From Hymenopus coronatus (lineage: Eukaryota > Arthropoda > Insecta > Mantodea > Hymenopodidae): a stretch of 64,000 nt of DNA. The stretch covers positions 152,306,129 to 152,370,128 of the forward strand of contig CM060890.1 in assembly GCA_030762935.1 (NCBI GenBank). The letters are read 5' to 3'. The translations under genes were made by a program, and so were the position numbers. This document shows positions 52,476 to 62,804 of the stretch, piece after piece; the stretch's first letter is position 1, and each line of letters starts with the position of its first letter. The notes under the pieces are model-generated. The model worked only from the letters and a program-made list of their open reading frames with translations, was not told the DNA's origin and ran no database searches.

Positions 52476-55400
52476 TGTATACTATTCACATGACTTTCTC
52501 TACATCTCTGCAACAAATTATTGTTAAAAAGCTTACTCTTCTATTTACTTCTTGCTAATCGAGAAAAAATTACTAAAAATAGTCTTATTACTTGCATCCG
52601 TGAAGCAGAACCGAAATAAGGGAGTACCATAGGATAATGTGATAGTCAAAAGCTGGTTGCTAAGTGAATGAAGTTCCTTTGTTTGTATGTACAGGAGTTG
52701 ACAAATTCCTGTGTAAGAAAAGTAAATGTTTTTCAAAGCTAAAACTAAAAACGAGGAATATGTTGAAAACAATCAACTCCATAAAACAAATGTATAAAAC
52801 ATAAATTGTGTGTTTTAATGTGCTCTACAGTTTCTGCTCGGTAAGTTTTTCTCCATCTCTATGCGGTTTAGCAGTTATGCAAGAATCCGTCTTCAGAGGC
52901 TATTCCCAGCAAATTCAAGATATACATATTATTTGTCAGGTAAATATCTTAAATATACGAGATTTTAATAAAAATCATTAGAACCATTTTTAAGAAAATC
53001 AAAATTTTGAATTTTTTTTCCATGTAAAGGGTAATTTGGGGTGGGGGAATTTTCTTCAAAGTCTTCCTGTCACATCCTTGAAAATACCAAGCTTAAATAC
53101 CAAGTTTGGTTTTTAACGGTCTTCTCATTTTTGACCTATGCTACCCACAGACACTCACACACACAGACATACACACATAGACACAAAAAAACACAGACAA
53201 ACTCACAGACAAACTCACACACTCACAAACACACACAGACATACACACAGACACAAACACACACAGACATACACACACAAACACACACAGACAAACACAC
53301 ACAGATATACACACAGACGCAAACACACACAGACACAAACACACACAGACACACTCACACAGACAGACACAGACATACACACAGAGACACACAAACACAC
53401 ACAGACACATACCGACACACAGACACACACAGTCACAGACACACACAGACAGACACAGGCAAACACAGACAGTCAGGCGCAGACACACACACACACAGTC
53501 AGACACACACAGACACAGACACACACAGTCAGACACACACAGACAGACACAGTCAGGCACACACAGACAGACACACACAGTCAGACACACACAGACAGAC
53601 ACAGTCAGACACACACAGTCAGACACACACAGACACAGACACACACAGTCAGACACACACAGACACACACAGTCAGACACACACAGACAGACACAGTCAG
53701 ACACACACAGTCAGACACACACAGACAGACACAGACACACAGACAGACACAGACACACACAGTCAGACACACAGACACACACAGTCAGACACACAGACAC
53801 ACACAGACACACACAGTCAGACACACACAGACACACACAGTCAGACACACACAGTCAGACACACACAGACAGACACAGACACACACAGTCAGACACACAG
53901 ACAGACACAGACACACACTCAGACACAGACACACACAGTCAGACACACAGACAGACACAGACACACACAGTCAGACACAGACACACACAGTCAGACACAC
54001 AGACAGACACAGACACACACACTCAGACACAGACACACACAGTCAGACACACAGACAGACACAGACACACACAGTCAGACACAGACACACACAGTCAGAC
54101 ACAGACACACACACTCAGACACAGACACACACAGTCAGACACACAGACAGACACAGACACACACACTCAGACACAGACACACACAGTCAGACACACAGAC
54201 AGACACAGACACACACAGTCAGACACAGACACACACAGTCAGACACAGACACACACAGTCAGACACAGACACACACAGTCAGACACAGACACACACAGTC
54301 AGACACACACAGTCAGACACAGACACACACAGTCAGACACACAGACACAGACAGTCAGACACAGACACACACAGTCAGACACACAGACAGACACAGACAC
54401 AGACAGTCAGACACACACAGTCAGACACACAGTCAGACACAGACACACACAGTCAGACACACACAGTCAGACACACACAGACAGACACAGACACACACAG
54501 TCAGACACACAGACACAGACAGTCAGACACAGACACAGACAGTCAGACACAGACACACACAGTCAGACACACAGACACACACAGTCAGACACACAGACAC
54601 AGACAGTCAGACACACAGACACAGACAGTCAGACACACAGACACACACAGTCAGACACACAGACACACACAGTCAGACACACAGACACAGACAGTCAGAC
54701 ACAGACACACACAGTCAGACACACAGACACACACAGTCAGACACACAGACACACACAGTCAGACACACACAGACAGACACAGACACACACAGTCAGACAC
54801 ACAGACACAGACAGTCAGACACAGACACACACAGTCAGACACACAGACAGACACAGACACAGACACAGACACACACAGTCAGACACACAGTCAGACACAG
54901 ACACACACAGTCAGACACACACAGTCAGACACACACAGACAGACACAGACACACACAGTCAGACACACAGACAGACACAGACACACACACACTCAGACAC
55001 AGACACACACAGTCAGACACACAGACAGACACAGACACACACAGTCAGACACAGACACACACAGTCAGACACAGACACACACAGTCAGACACACACAGTC
55101 AGACACAGACACACACAGTCAGACACACAGACACAGACAGTCAGACACAGACACACACAGTCAGACACACAGACAGACACAGACACACAGTCAGACACAC
55201 ACAGACAGAAACAGACACACACAGTCAGACACACACAGACACACAGTCAGACACACAGACAGACACAGACAGACAGACACAGACAGACAGACACAGACAC
55301 ACTCAGATACAGACACACTCAGACACGCAGAGACAGAGACAGACAGGATCACACACGGACATTTTCCTAAAATGCTTTTTTTTATTTTGGGGGTCTCAAA

Positions 55401-55495
55401 ACACATATTTCTGGCGAAATCTCGCTATCGAATTTTCGGTGCAAAGCAATACCTTTTCTATACACCATATACATGTAACGTATACACAAAGAAAA
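52476..55495 (+). repeat. Dispersed fold-back family, copy C with a giant internal CA expansion
   Basis: The copy starts near 52476 (CTATTCACATGAC) and follows copies A and B through AAAAGCTGGTTGCTAAG, TCCATGTAAAGGGTAATTTG and AATACCAAGTTTGG to the CA tract at 53145. After 2.2 kb of CA-rich DNA it resumes at 55359 with TTTTCCTAAAATGC and GTCTCAAAACACATATTTC. It ends at the degenerate palindrome TTTTCTATACACCATATAC around 55460. Outside the CA tract its length agrees with the other copies. Two overlapping frames of 822 and 787 codons run through the CA tract and are artefacts of it. Confidence 0.88.
53145..55358. repeat. 2.2-kb CA/CAGA/AGTC minisatellite
   Basis: The plus strand is almost wholly built from CACA, GACA and AGTC words, for example AGTCAGACACAGACACACAC (20 bp) and longer variants with an extra CAGACAGACA. 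The first 300 bp are mainly (CA)n with CAGACATA and few AGTC. The AGTC-punctuated units dominate from about 53470. T is almost always followed by C, so no stop codon can form on the plus strand. That explains the very long frames. Long CA tracts are known to be unstable and able to adopt Z-DNA. Confidence 0.95.
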
Positions 55496-55547
55496 AATTA
55501 ATATTCTAATTACATGCTTCTTTGTAAGTAGAAGACAAATAAAGGTA

Positions 55548-55785
55548 TACAGGATGTTTCAAAAATACGGGGCATAATTTCAGGTATGTATTTCCCACAT
55601 GAAGACAATCAAAATAGTTCATCATAACATGTGTCCTGAAATGCTTCATTTCCGAGTTATGGCCTTTACAACATTGAAAGTCCCACCTGTAGACAATCAA
55701 AATAGTTCATGTCCGGAAATGCTTCATTTCTGAGTTATGGCCTTCACAACATTGGAATTCACTGGAACGTTTTTCTTTCCGCAGG
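55548..55785 (+). repeat. Left terminal inverted repeat of the transposon, with internal duplication
   Basis: It matches the right repeat over the whole of the latter, out to GAATTCACTGGAACG and TTTTTCTTTCCGCAGG. It is longer because a segment starting AGACAATCAAAATAGTTCAT at 55603 is repeated at 55691 (88-bp spacing). The two internal copies differ at several sites (for example TCCTGAAATGC and TCCGGAAATGC), so the duplication is not brand new. Confidence 0.88.
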
Positions 55786-55880
55786 TCTTTGCAGTTAAAG
55801 GAGACATTAGGAGGGCGCTCTGATAGTTCATTCTGAGGAAGGTTACATTCAGTGTTCTTTAGGCGTTAAGACTGTGCGAC

Positions 55881-57052
55881 ATGAATTCAAATCAAGAGCT
55901 GACAGAGATACACTTCATGTACGGTAAGGCGGACGGCAATGCTGCGCTGTCTCGTCGTTTGCACCAGGAGAGGTACCCACAGCGACAATGTCCAGATCGG
56001 AAGACATTTGTACATCTCCATACCCGTCTGTGCGAGTATGGAACATTCACCTCTCCTGGTTTGGGAAGGGGACGACCAAGATCTACAACTCCAGAAGTGC
56101 AGGAGGAGATTCTGGAGGCTGTGGGCAGGACTCCTTCTATCAGCACACGACGGTTAGCGTTGCAAGTCAATGTTCCTCATACGACTGTCTGGAGACTGTT
56201 GAACGAGTATCAATTGTATCCTTATCATTTGCAACGTGTACAGGCCCTGTCACCAGCAGATTACCCTAAACGAATTAGGTTCTGTCAGTGGTTCTTGCAG
56301 CAGTGTGGTGTAAATCCGAACTTTTCTGCCGTCATATTATTTACCGATGAAGCACAGTTCATAAGAGATGGCATAACAAATTCTTACAATCAGCATGTAT
56401 GGTCGCATGAAAACCCACGTGCAACTGTTGTATCTCATCACCAGGTGCGGTTCTCCCTCAACATGTGGGCCGGTATCATTGGTGATCGATTAGTTGGACC
56501 CCATGTACTTGTAAGCAGACTTACGGGGCCAGCGTACACAAACTTCCTGGAAAACACCATACCTGACGTTTTCGAAGACACTCCACTGATCAATCAACAC
56601 ATTCACTTCTTGCATGATGGCGCTCCTGCACACTTACGGTCAGTCTTACGGCTCGCCGGTACTTGGATCGAAGGTTTCCCGATCGATGGATAGGTAGATG
56701 TGGCCCAATTGCTTGGCCTCCACGCTCACTTGATCTGAACCCTCTCAATTTCTACTTGTGGGGACATTTAAATTCATTGGTTTATTCGTCTCCTGTGCCG
56801 GATTTGGAATCCCTTCGGAATCGAATTGTGGCAAGTTGTGAGGACATACGCAATACTCCTGGAGTTTGGGATCGTGTTCGCAGGTCAATGAGACAACGAT
56901 GTGAGGTCTGTATAAAGCAGGAGGTGGACATTCTGAACATCTTCTGTAATGAAAACAACCTGCTGAAAGAAAAACATTCCAGTGAATTTCAATGTTGTGA
57001 AGGTCATAACTCGGAAATGAAGCATTTCCGGACACATGTTATAATGAACTAA
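55881..57052 (+). pseudogene. DUF4817/DDE-type transposase, frameshifted
   Basis: The start ATG at 55881 follows the left inverted repeat. Residues 1-60 (ELTEIHFMYGKADGNAA and RQCPDRKTFVHLHTRL) fit the DUF4817 helix-turn-helix. A GRPRSTTPE linker and a second helix-turn-helix (VNVPHTTVWRLLNE) follow. The catalytic domain shows the first Asp in VILFTDEAQF and the second in HFLHDGAPAHL. Near 56650 the frame shifts by one base (consistent with a lost G), and the first frame stops at 56691-56693. The second frame continues through RWIGRCGPIAWPPRSLDLNP to 57052. The third acidic residue expected in NPLDF is Asn here (NPLNF). Spacing from the second Asp to this position is about 43 residues after allowing for the shift. 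The protein is therefore probably inactive twice over. Confidence 0.9.
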
Positions 57053-57118
57053 TTTAACTGTCTACATGTGGGAAATAAATACCTGAAATTATGCCCCGTA
57101 TTTTTTAAACATCCTGTA
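56959..57118 (-). repeat. Right terminal inverted repeat of the transposon
   Basis: About 160 bp beginning CCTGCTGAAAGAAAAAC and ending CATCCTGTA. It is the inverse of the left repeat without the 88-bp duplication. The transposase reading frame runs into this repeat and stops at 57050-57052. Confidence 0.88.
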
Positions 57119-57467
57119 TATTAGATTAAGGTGATAGTCATATACTTTAAATGCTATCACTATGTGAAACAATTGGAATTCTATTTGCGTAGCTTGGAGT
57201 GAAACTAAAGAGGTGTGAAAGGAAAGATGACTTCCCGTTTAAGAAGAGTTTAAAAATAAAACCAATAACAAGGAATATCGTTTAAAGGGTTAACGCTACA
57301 AAAAATGTATACGACATAAACTGTATGCTGTGTAGTTTTTGTGCATAGCATTTTGTATATCTCTTACGGTTTGCCAGTTATACAAAAGTCATCAGATTCT
57401 ATAGCATGTTACACAGTTTTTGACAGCAGAAATTTATCTTTTGTAAACAAAACGATGTCAGCTAATA

Positions 57468-60400
57468 AACAATATATCGTCCCAGTTCACCTGTACGTGG
57501 CTATCATTTCAAGCTTCCGCAACTTTAATATTTCCAACAATATGTCGTCTCAGTTCTCCTGTACATGGCTATAACTTCAACCTTCCGCAACTTGAGTATT
57601 TCCAACAATATGTCGTCTCAGTTCTCCTGTACATAACCATCACTTCAGGTCTCCGCAGCTTGAGTATTTCCAACAATATGTCGTCTCAGTTATCCTGTAC
57701 GTGGCTATCACTTCAAGTCTTTGCAACTTGAGTATTTCCAACAATATGTCGTCTCCGTTCTCCTGTACGTGGCTATCACCTTAGGTCTCCGCAACTAGGG
57801 TATTTCCTACAATATGTCGTCTCAGTTCTCCTGTACGTAGCTATCGCTTCAAGTCTCCGCAACTTGAGTATTTCCAACAATATGTCATCTCGGTTCTCCT
57901 GTACATTGCTATCACTTCAAGTCTCCGCAACTAGGGTATTTCCAACAATATGTCGTCTCAGTTCTCCTGTACGTGGCTATCACTTCAAGTCTCCGCAACT
58001 AGGGTATTTCCAACAATATGTCGTCTCTGTTCTCCTGTACGTGGCTATCACTTCAAGTCTCCGCAACTTGAGTATTTCCAACAATATGTCGTCTCAGTTC
58101 TCCTGTACATTGCTATCACTTCAAGTCTCCGCAACTTGAGTATTTCCAACAATATGTCGTCTCAGTTCTCCTGTACATTGCTATCACTTCAAGTCTCCGC
58201 AACTTGAGTATTTCCAACAATATGTCGTCTCAGTTCTCCTGTACCTTGCTATCACTTCAAGTCTCCGCAACTTGAGTATTTCCAACAATATGTCGTCTCA
58301 GTTCTCCTGTACATTGCTATCACTTCAAGTCCCCGCGACTTGAGTATTTCCAACAATATGTCGTCTCGGTTCTCCTGTACATTGCTATCACTTCAAGTCT
58401 CCGCAACTAGGGTATTTCCAACAATATGTCGTCTCTGTTCTCCTGTACGTGGCTATCACTTCAAGTCTCCGCAACTTGAGTATTTCCAACAATATGTCGT
58501 CTCAGTTCTCCTGTACATTGCTATCATTTCAAGTCTCCGCAACTTGAGTATTTCCAACAATATGTCGTCTCAGTTCTCCTGTACATTGCTATCACTTCAA
58601 GTCTCCGCAACTTGAGTATTTCCAACAATATGTCTCTCAGTTCTCCTGTACATTGCTATCACTTCAAGTCTCCGCAACTTGAGTATTTCCAACAATATGT
58701 CGTCTCAGTTCTCCTGTACATTGCTATCACTTCAAGTCCCCGCGACTTGAGTATTTCCAACAATATGTCGTCTCGGTTCTCCTGTACATTGCTATCACTT
58801 CAAGTCTCCGCAACTAGGGTATTTCCAACAATATGTCGTCTCAGTTCTCCTGTACGTGGCTATCACTTCAAGTCTCCGCAACTAGAGTATTTCCAACAAT
58901 ATGTCGTCTCAGTTCTCCTGTACGTGGCTATCACATCAAGTCTCCGCAACTTGAGTATTTCCAACAATATGTCGTCTCAGTTCTTCTGTAAGTGGCCATC
59001 ACTTTAAGTCTCCGCAACTTGAGAATTTCCAACAACATGTCGTCTCAGTTCTCCTGTAAGTGGCTATCACTTCAAGTCTCCGCAACTTGAGTATTTCCAA
59101 CAATATGTCGTCTCAGTTCTACTGTACGTGGCTATCACTTCAAGTCTCCGCAACTTGAGTATTTCCAACAATATGTCGTCTCAGTTCTCCTGTACGTAGC
59201 TACCGCTTCAATTCTCCGCAACTTGAATATTTCCAACAATATGTTGTCTCAGTTCTCCTGTACACTGCTATCACTTTAAGTCTCCACAACTTGGGTATTT
59301 CCTACAATATGTCGTCTCAGTTCTCCTGTACGTGGCTATCACTTCAAGTCTCCGCAACTTGAGTATTTCCAACAATATGTTGTCTCAGTTCTTCTGTAAG
59401 TGACTATCACTTTAAGTCTCCGCAACTTGAGTATTTCCAACAATATGTCGTCTCAGTTCTCCTGTAAGTGGTTATCACTTAAAGTCTCCGCAACTTGAGT
59501 ATTTCCAACAATATGTCGTCTCAGTTCTCCTGTACGTGGCTATCACTTCAAATCTCCGCAACTTGAGTATTTCCAACAATATGTCGTCTCAGTTCTCCTG
59601 TACGTAGCTATCGCTTCAATTCTCCACAACTTGAGTATTTCCAACAATATGTCGTCTCAGTTCTCCTGTACATAACCATCACTTCAGGTCTCTGCAGCTT
59701 GAGTATTTCCAACAATATGTCGTCTCAGTTCTCCTGTACGTGGCTATCACTTCAAGTCTTCGCAACTTGAGTATTTCCAACAATATGTCGTCTCAGTTCT
59801 CCTGTGCATTGCTATCGCTTCAAGTCTCCGCAACTTGAGTATTTCCAACAATATGTCGTCTCAGTTCTCCTGTACGTAGCTATCGCTTCAATTCTCCGTA
59901 ACTTGAGTATTTCCAACAATATGTCGTCTCAGTTCTCCTGTATTTGCTATTGCTTCAAGTCTCTGCAACTTGAGTATTTCCAACAATATGTCGTCTCAGT
60001 TCTCCTGTACATCCCTATCACTTCAAGTGTCCGCAACTTGAGTATATCCAACAATATGTCGTCTCAGTTCTCCTGTAAGTGGCTATCACTTTAAGTCTCC
60101 GCAACTTGAGTATTTCCAACAATATGTCGTCTCAGTTCTCCTGAAAGTGGCTCTCACTTCAAGTCTCCGCAACTTGAGTATTTCCAACAATATGTCGTCT
60201 CAGTTCTCCTGCACGTGGCTATCACTTCAAGTCTCCGCAACTTGAGTATTTCCAACAATATGTCGTCTCAGTTCTTCTGTACACGGCTATCACTTCAAGT
60301 CTCCGCAACTTGAGTATTTTCAACAAGATGTCGTCTCAGTTCTCCTGTACGTAGCTATCTCTTCAATTCTCCGCAACTTGAGTATTTCCAACAATATGTC

Positions 60401-61415
60401 GTCGCAGTTCTTCTGTACATGGGTGTCACTTTAAGTCTCCGCAACTTGAGTATTTGCAACAATATGTCGTCTCAGTTCTCCTGTAAGTGGCTATCACTTC
60501 AAGTCTCCGCAACTTGAGTATTTCCAACAATATGTCGTCTCACTTCTCCTGTACATGGCTATCGCTTCAAGTCTCCGCGACTTGAGTATTTCCAACAATA
60601 TGTCGTCTCACTTCTCCTGTACGTGGTTCCACTTCAAGTCTCCGCGACTAGAGTTTTTCCAACAATATGTCGTCTCAGTTCTCCTGTACATGGCTGTCAC
60701 TTTAAGTCTCCGCAACCTGAGTATTTCCAACAATATGTCGTCTCAGTTCTCCTGTACGTGGCTATCACTTCAAGTCTCCGCAACTTGAGTATTTCCAACA
60801 ATATGTCGTCTCAGTTCTCCTGTACATGGTTGTCACTTCAAGTCTCCGCAACTTGAGTATTTCCAACAATATGTTGTCTCAGTTCTCCTATAAGTGGCTC
60901 TCACTTCAAGTCTCCGCAACTTGAGTATTTCCAACAATATGTCTTCTTAGTTCTCCTGTACGTGGCTATCACTTCAAGTCCCTGCAACTTGAGTATTTCC
61001 AACAATATGTCGTCTCAGTTCTCCTGTACGTGGCTATCACTTCATGTCTCCGCAACTTGAGTATTTCCAACAATATGTCGTCTCAGTTCTTCTGTACACG
61101 GCTATCACTTCAAGTCTCCGCAACTTGAGTATTTCCAACAATATGTCGTCTCAGTTCTCCTGTACTTTGCTATCACTTCAAGTCTCCGCAACTAGGGTAT
61201 TTCCAACAATATGTCGTCTCAGTTCTCCTGTACGTGGCTATCACTTCAAGTCTCCGCAACTTGAGTATTTCCAACAATATGTCGTCTCAGTTCTCCTGTA
61301 CGTGGCTATCAATTCAAGTCTCCGCAACTTGAGTATTTCCAACAATATGTCGTCTCAGTTCTCCTGTACGTGGCTATCACTTCAAGTCTCCGCAACTTGA
61401 GTATTTCCAACAATA
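57468..61415. repeat. 68-bp satellite array (about 58 monomers)
   Basis: This is a head-to-tail array of a 68-bp monomer with landmarks CTTGAGTATTTCCAACAATA, TGTCGTCTCAGTTCTCCTGT and ACGTGGCTATCACTTCAAGT, then CTCCGCAA. It is the most homogeneous array in the window. Variants include ACTAGGGTATT for ACTTGAGTATT, ACATTGCTATC for ACGTGGCTATC, and CTCGGTTCTCC. A seven-unit block repeats at 476 bp (about 57864 and 58340). The unit junction forms a dyad, TCAAGT-ctccgca-ACTTGA. The plus strand is largely open in two frames, giving many spurious 60-130 codon frames. The array stops cleanly at 61415. Confidence 0.97.
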
Positions 61416-61576
61416 ATACCTACAGTTGAATTGAGAATGTGGTTTTCTTGATATTTGCATTTTTTTGAGTTTTTATTTCCATTATGACTCATATTTTCAG
61501 ATTGTTTTGCGTCTGTGAATAACATTTCACTGTCTGCCTTCCTGGTGAAATGCTTTCCATGCTAATTTCATTTACC
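61416..61576. other. Short spacer
   Basis: T-rich sequence between the 68-bp array and the SINE fragment. Nothing is recognisable. Confidence 0.5.
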
Positions 61577-61767
61577 CAATGTAGCGGGTTCGAACCCGGC
61601 GGAAGTAAAGTGTTGGTCCCGTGTGGTAGATTTACGGCACGTAATCAACCTCAAGTCTCATAAAGAGGCCTCTGAGCAAAATTAAATAGTATTTCACGCC
61701 CAGTAGAGAATAGCATGCTGAAAACTACAAGAGTTAAAGAGCTTCCATAAATAAAAGCTCTAATTCG
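61577..61767 (+). mobile_element. tRNA-derived SINE, copy 3 (family 1), 5' truncated
   Basis: The element starts within the T arm (GCGGGTTCGAACCCGGCGG, an excellent B box) and lacks the A box. It then follows the family body: GTTGGTCCCGTGTGG, AGGCCTCTGAGCAAAATTAA and CACGCCCAGTAGAGAATAG, down to CTTCCATAAATAAAAGC. It is in the opposite orientation to copies 1 and 2. The 5' truncation is typical of retroposed copies. Confidence 0.85.
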
Positions 61768-61925
61768 TATTTTACCTCCGTGGTCAGCGAGCTAATTTCT
61801 GAGCCGCAGGTCCCGGGTTCAATTCCCGACTGGGCGAGGAATGTTTTTTTAAGCAGAACTATTTCCTATCCCCCAAAGAGTCTGGAAGTATGAATGAGTG
61901 TGTTTGAGGAAAATAAAACGATTTA
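61768..61925 (+). mobile_element. tRNA-derived SINE (family 4)
   Basis: CTCCGTGGTCAGCGAGC (A-box region) is followed by CCGCAGGTCCCGGG and GGGTTCAATTCCCGACTGGG (B box). The body then runs through AAGCAGAACTATTTCC and GAGTCTGGAAGTATGAATG to an A-rich end near 61925 (AAATAAAACGATTTAAAGCC). Its body differs from that of family 1. It abuts the truncated family-1 copy with no spacer, suggesting one landed at the end of the other. Confidence 0.75.
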
Positions 61926-62364
61926 AAGCCAACAAACAACTAATGCTGCAAAGCCCCCGATATCACCTTACATGTTAAAGAGGGCTATGTAAATGGAACA
62001 ATAGAAAACAAACAAAAACATGTGAGTCACTTGTTGCTTTGTAAAGTAGAGTGAGTGGAATGAGATGAGGAATCACGACGCTGCCTCCAGAGATTGAGGT
62101 TAGGAACTAACTCGATCACAGAAGCAGTTACCTACCTGGTGAACTTGGAAGGATTCGCTCCTGTTATTAATGCCCAAAGGGCCTCACTATGTAAATAAAT
62201 AACCTGCAACATTCCACTGCTCTGCGAGCAAAATGAGATTTTATTTCAGAGCACAAGTGCTGGCTGAAACATATTCCGTAACAAGGTTTGTTACTACATA
62301 ACAGCATTCCTTTCCACTCATACGTCAGTTTTAGCTTTTTATAGAGGCTATAAAAATATATTGT
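61926..62364. other. Spacer without recognised feature
   Basis: Unique-looking sequence. A splice-donor-like CACCAG/GTAGGTAA occurs on the minus strand near 62135, but it is preceded by no convincing coding frame. I call nothing here. Confidence 0.5.
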
Positions 62365-62670
62365 GATGCCTTCTCTACCTGTTCTTTAACAAAATATCCC
62401 TAAAAAATCTTACTGTTCTAATTAATGTTCTTTAAGATAAAGATTACCCGAAATGGTTTTACTGCATATGTAAATAAGAAGATATATTACTTTAAACCGA
62501 TAGTCAAATGTTTGAAAAGGACTTCTGAAGCTATTTCTAAAAAATTAGGATGTATATTATTTATCATGAAAACATCTCAAACATACAGTATTTTGAAACA
62601 TTGAAACGATTGGAAATAATGTTTCATGTGAAGTGTAGTTTTTTCTTTAAAATCTTCCTGTCGCATCCTT
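62365..62670 (+). repeat. Dispersed fold-back family, internally deleted copy D1
   Basis: The start (CTTCTCTACCTGTTC, AACAAAATATCC, GGTTTTACTGCATATG) and the 3' segment (CTTCTGAAGCTATTTC, GTTTCATGTGAAGTGTAG, AATCTTCCTGTCGCATCC) are present. The middle several hundred bases and the end are missing. It is strongly diverged from the other copies. Confidence 0.62.
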
Positions 62671-62804
62671 AAGGAACACTGCCAGCAACACAATCGTTAA
62701 AAAAATGTAAATTTGCTTTTTTATGGTACATACTTGTTACCCTTTAAGTGTGTATATAGACTGTCCTGTCCTTGCCTCGGACTCTACACTCATCTGTTTC
62801 CTAG

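Larger units (their letters stand above)
55548..57118 (+). mobile_element. TA-flanked Tc1/mariner-superfamily transposon, 1571 bp
   Basis: Both ends carry long inverted repeats starting TACAGGATGTTT and continuing as AAAATACGGGGCATAATTTC. The element is bounded by TA (55546-55547 and 57119-57120); because the tips read TATACAGG, the boundary could be shifted by two bases. It encodes one transposase in two frames. Insertion into copy G of the dispersed family is precise: removing the element and one TA restores family sequence. The long inverted repeats, TA target and DDE transposase place it in the IS630-Tc1-mariner superfamily. Confidence 0.92.
55505..57410 (+). repeat. Dispersed fold-back family, copy G split by a transposon
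   Basis: The left part (55505-55547: TACATGCTTCTTTGTAAG, TAGAAGACAAATAAAGG) and the right part (57119-57410: AGATTAAGGTGATAGTC, CCAATAACAAGGAATATCG, ATCTCTTACGGTTTGCC) are contiguous in copies such as B at 28850-29110. The DNA transposon at 55548-57118 sits between them. The 3' third of this copy is missing; it fades into the 68-bp array near 57410-57468. It lies directly after the end of copy C in the same orientation. Confidence 0.8.

Noticed and set aside
53141..53704. 187-codon Cys/Val/Ser-rich minus-strand frame
   Set aside because: It is the complement of the CA tract. Low complexity; no signal of coding.
53041..55509. 822- and 787-codon overlapping plus-strand frames rich in Thr, His, Gln, Ser and Asp
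   Set aside because: They are open only because CA/GACA/AGTC words cannot form stop codons on this strand. The flanks belong to a dispersed repeat whose other copies lack the array. They are not a gene.
55892..56269. Minus-strand and alternate-frame readings over the transposase
   Set aside because: They are shadows of the transposase frame, which has clear helix-turn-helix and DDE motifs.
57864..61400. SISNNMSSQFSCT-type repeated frames in the 68-bp array
   Set aside because: They are by-products of a low-stop 68-bp monomer; they end wherever ACTTGAG puts TGA in frame.
1..61415. Unit lengths 50, 38, 116 and 68 are all two more than a multiple of three
   Set aside because: With four values this can easily be chance, and indels within each array ignore it.
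62080..62165. Possible small minus-strand exon ending CACCAG/GTAGGTAA
   Set aside because: The donor is good, but there is no convincing acceptor or coding frame upstream and no recognisable peptide.
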